Source: Chloroflexota bacterium (lineage in GTDB: Bacteria; Chloroflexota; Dehalococcoidia; Bin125). From it: a stretch of 6,848 bases of DNA. Both the position numbers and the translations under genes were made by a program. This document shows, piece by piece, positions 5,921-6,848 of the stretch. The stretch lies in the NCBI GenBank assembly GCA_026707335.1, contig JAPOXB010000019.1:1-6848 (forward strand), read 5' to 3'. Under the pieces are notes generated by a model. It saw nothing but the letters and a program-made list of their open reading frames with translations, made no database searches and was not told the DNA's origin. Each line of letters starts with the position of its first letter. Position 1 is the stretch's first letter.

Positions 5921-5930
5921 TCGACGACCC

Positions 5931-6602
5931 ATGGCCAGCACGACGATCGACGAGGTTCCCAGGCCGCCGCACTCGCATCACGCGACCGACGCCTGGCGGA
6001 TCCTGAAGTACGCCCAGCAGACCGCCCGCAACCTCCTGGAGACGTTCGACGAGCGCGCCGACTTGGCGGCGCCCGGCGAAGAGCAGCAGGATCTGCTGCG
6101 CTCGATGGTCGTCGCCGCCGGGGCGGGCCTCGACGCGGCCACGCGGGCCCTCTCCCGCCAGGCCCTCATCCACGTGCTGCACGGCGGCGACGCGCAGGCC
6201 GCCCATCACGCCAACGAGTACATGAAGGGCCGCCTGCGCGAACAGTCGGCCGAGCTCACCCAACTCGGCGCCGTCTTCCGCTCCGATCCGCCCCGCGTCA
6301 GCGTCCACGAGTTGATCGTGCAGGACATGACCTCCCGCGACATCACGGCCGGACGGCTGCGCTCGGTCGCCAACCAGTTCGCGCCGCCGTTCCCGGTCGG
6401 CCCGTCCGACGACCCGGTCGCCCACCAGCCGATCGCCGATGCGATCGCCTGCCGCAACGCGATCGTCGATGAGATGGACATCAACCCGGCCGGGGGCGGC
6501 CAGCAGCGCTTCCAGCGCCGCCGCGAGCAGATGGTCGAGTACGCCAACGCGCTGCTCGGCTGCGGCTTCGCCTTCGTGGATCACGTCGATTCGAAGCTCT
6601 AG
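5931..6602 (+). CDS. HEPN-like all-helical protein with altered catalytic motif
   Basis: This 223-residue soluble, mostly helical protein has no signal peptide or membrane span. Its pattern resembles large HEPN families (RiboL-PSP-HEPN or MAE_18760-like). It has an N-terminal helix (about 20-40), then LLRSMVVAAGAGLDAATRAL (55-74), typical of the HEPN core helix with its LDA. After a central region containing HELIVQDMTSRDI, IADAIACRNAIVDEMDINP ends near residue 186, followed by a long final helix (EQMVEYANALLGCGFAFVD). HEPN RNases carry R-x4-6-H, often as RNxIVH. Here R175 and N176 are kept but D180 stands where His is expected, so RNase activity is doubtful. Related proteins occur in toxin-antitoxin, RNA-processing and defence settings; no partner gene is visible here. 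The start at ATG 5931 is set by a consensus Shine-Dalgarno sequence. The HEPN assignment is pattern-based inference; otherwise it is an uncharacterised protein. Confidence 0.8.
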   Translation: MASTTIDEVPRPPHSHHATDAWRILKYAQQTARNLLETFDERADLAAPGEEQQDLLRSMVVAAGAGLDAATRALSRQALIHVLHGGDAQAAHHANEYMKGRLREQSAELTQLGAVFRSDPPRVSVHELIVQDMTSRDITAGRLRSVANQFAPPFPVGPSDDPVAHQPIADAIACRNAIVDEMDINPAGGGQQRFQRRREQMVEYANALLGCGFAFVDHVDSKL

Positions 6603-6603
6603 C

Positions 6604-6619
6604 GCCGCCCCCCGGCGGC
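6604..6619. terminator. short stem-loop between convergent genes
   Basis: GCCGCC (6604-6609), loop CCCC, GGCGGC (6614-6619) fills almost all of the 17-nt gap between the two convergent stop codons. A bidirectional terminator role is plausible by position, but there is no T-tract in either direction. Confidence 0.4.
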
Positions 6620-6848
6620 CTACGACTCGGCGATCAGGCGGCGGCGCTCGTTCTCGAACTCCGTGCGGCTCATGCCGCCGCGGCGGTACATCTGCTCCAA
6701 CTCCGCGATCTTCTCCATCGCCGTGGTGGCGCGGGGCGAGTACTCGATCGGCCCGCCCGGCCGTCCGCCGGACGGGGCCGGTGGCGGCTCCCCCCAGCGC
6801 GGCGGCGGCTGGGCGGGCCGTTGCGGCGGCGGCGTCCGCGGCGCGGGC
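6620..6848 (-). CDS. SHOCT-domain protein C-terminus, 5'-partial
   Basis: These are the last 75 codons of a minus-strand gene whose start lies beyond the right edge; the stop codon is TAG (6622-6620). The visible part begins with a Pro/Gly/Arg-rich low-complexity linker of about 45 residues (with QPPPRWGEPPPAP and GGRPGGPIEYSP). It ends in AMEKIAELEQMYRRGGMSR followed by TEFENERRRLIAES. That matches the SHOCT (short C-terminal) domain pattern of a leucine-rich helix, a Gly turn and an EF-x-x-x-K/R-x-x-L helix. SHOCT is a small helical-hairpin module at the C-terminus of diverse, often membrane-linked or cytosolic proteins. Its role is probably oligomerisation, and its presence does not reveal the main function. 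The gene converges on the HEPN-like gene with a 17-nt gap. Confidence 0.75.
   Translation of the reverse strand, partial: PAPRTPPPQRPAQPPPRWGEPPPAPSGGRPGGPIEYSPRATTAMEKIAELEQMYRRGGMSRTEFENERRRLIAES

Noticed and set aside
5841..5930. 30-residue N-terminal extension of the HEPN-like protein from GTG 5841
   Set aside because: It would run through the inverted repeat and the TACAAT -10 hexamer, has no Shine-Dalgarno sequence, and bypasses the consensus AGGAGGT ahead of ATG 5931.

Overview
The window is chromosomal DNA of a very GC-rich bacterium: codons end almost always in G or C, and GC-rich reading frames are open on both strands. The class II ribonucleotide reductase resembles the actinobacterial form, and a LysM/M23 protein, a MetE-like protein and a DUF2188 protein are also present. 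This mix fits an actinobacterium or a Thermomicrobia/Chloroflexota relative. I cannot place it more precisely. No mobile element, CRISPR array, tRNA or rRNA was seen.

Layout. Positions 3-965 (+) hold the C-terminal part of a LysM-M23 peptidoglycan hydrolase. It runs convergently into a MetE/UROD-superfamily protein (973-2040, -), and one small palindrome contains both stop codons. A 466-bp divergent intergenic region follows (2041-2506). Its half nearest the MetE-like gene carries a 119-bp nested inverted repeat that looks like a structured RNA leader. Its other half carries a DnaA box, an NrdR-type palindrome, a good sigma70-type promoter and a second palindrome, all ahead of nrdJ. nrdJ (2507-5428, +) encodes a complete class II, adenosylcobalamin-dependent ribonucleotide reductase. 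It is followed 42 nt later by a small DUF2188 protein (5471-5680, +), probably in the same transcript. The 250 nt after that hold a GNRA-capped stem-loop, a strong intrinsic-terminator-like hairpin, and the promoter and Shine-Dalgarno sequence of the next gene. That gene (5931-6602, +) encodes a HEPN-like all-helical protein whose RNase motif appears disabled. It converges on the C-terminus of a proline-rich SHOCT-domain protein that leaves the window (6620-6848, -).

How the parts work together. The central unit is deoxyribonucleotide supply: nrdJ plus DUF2188, apparently wired to nucleotide status (NrdR box) and replication initiation (DnaA box). The MetE-like gene shares this intergenic region but has its own candidate leader. 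The other genes appear functionally unrelated. The items most worth following up are the 119-nt leader, the DnaA/NrdR promoter layout and the HEPN-like protein with Asp in place of the catalytic His.
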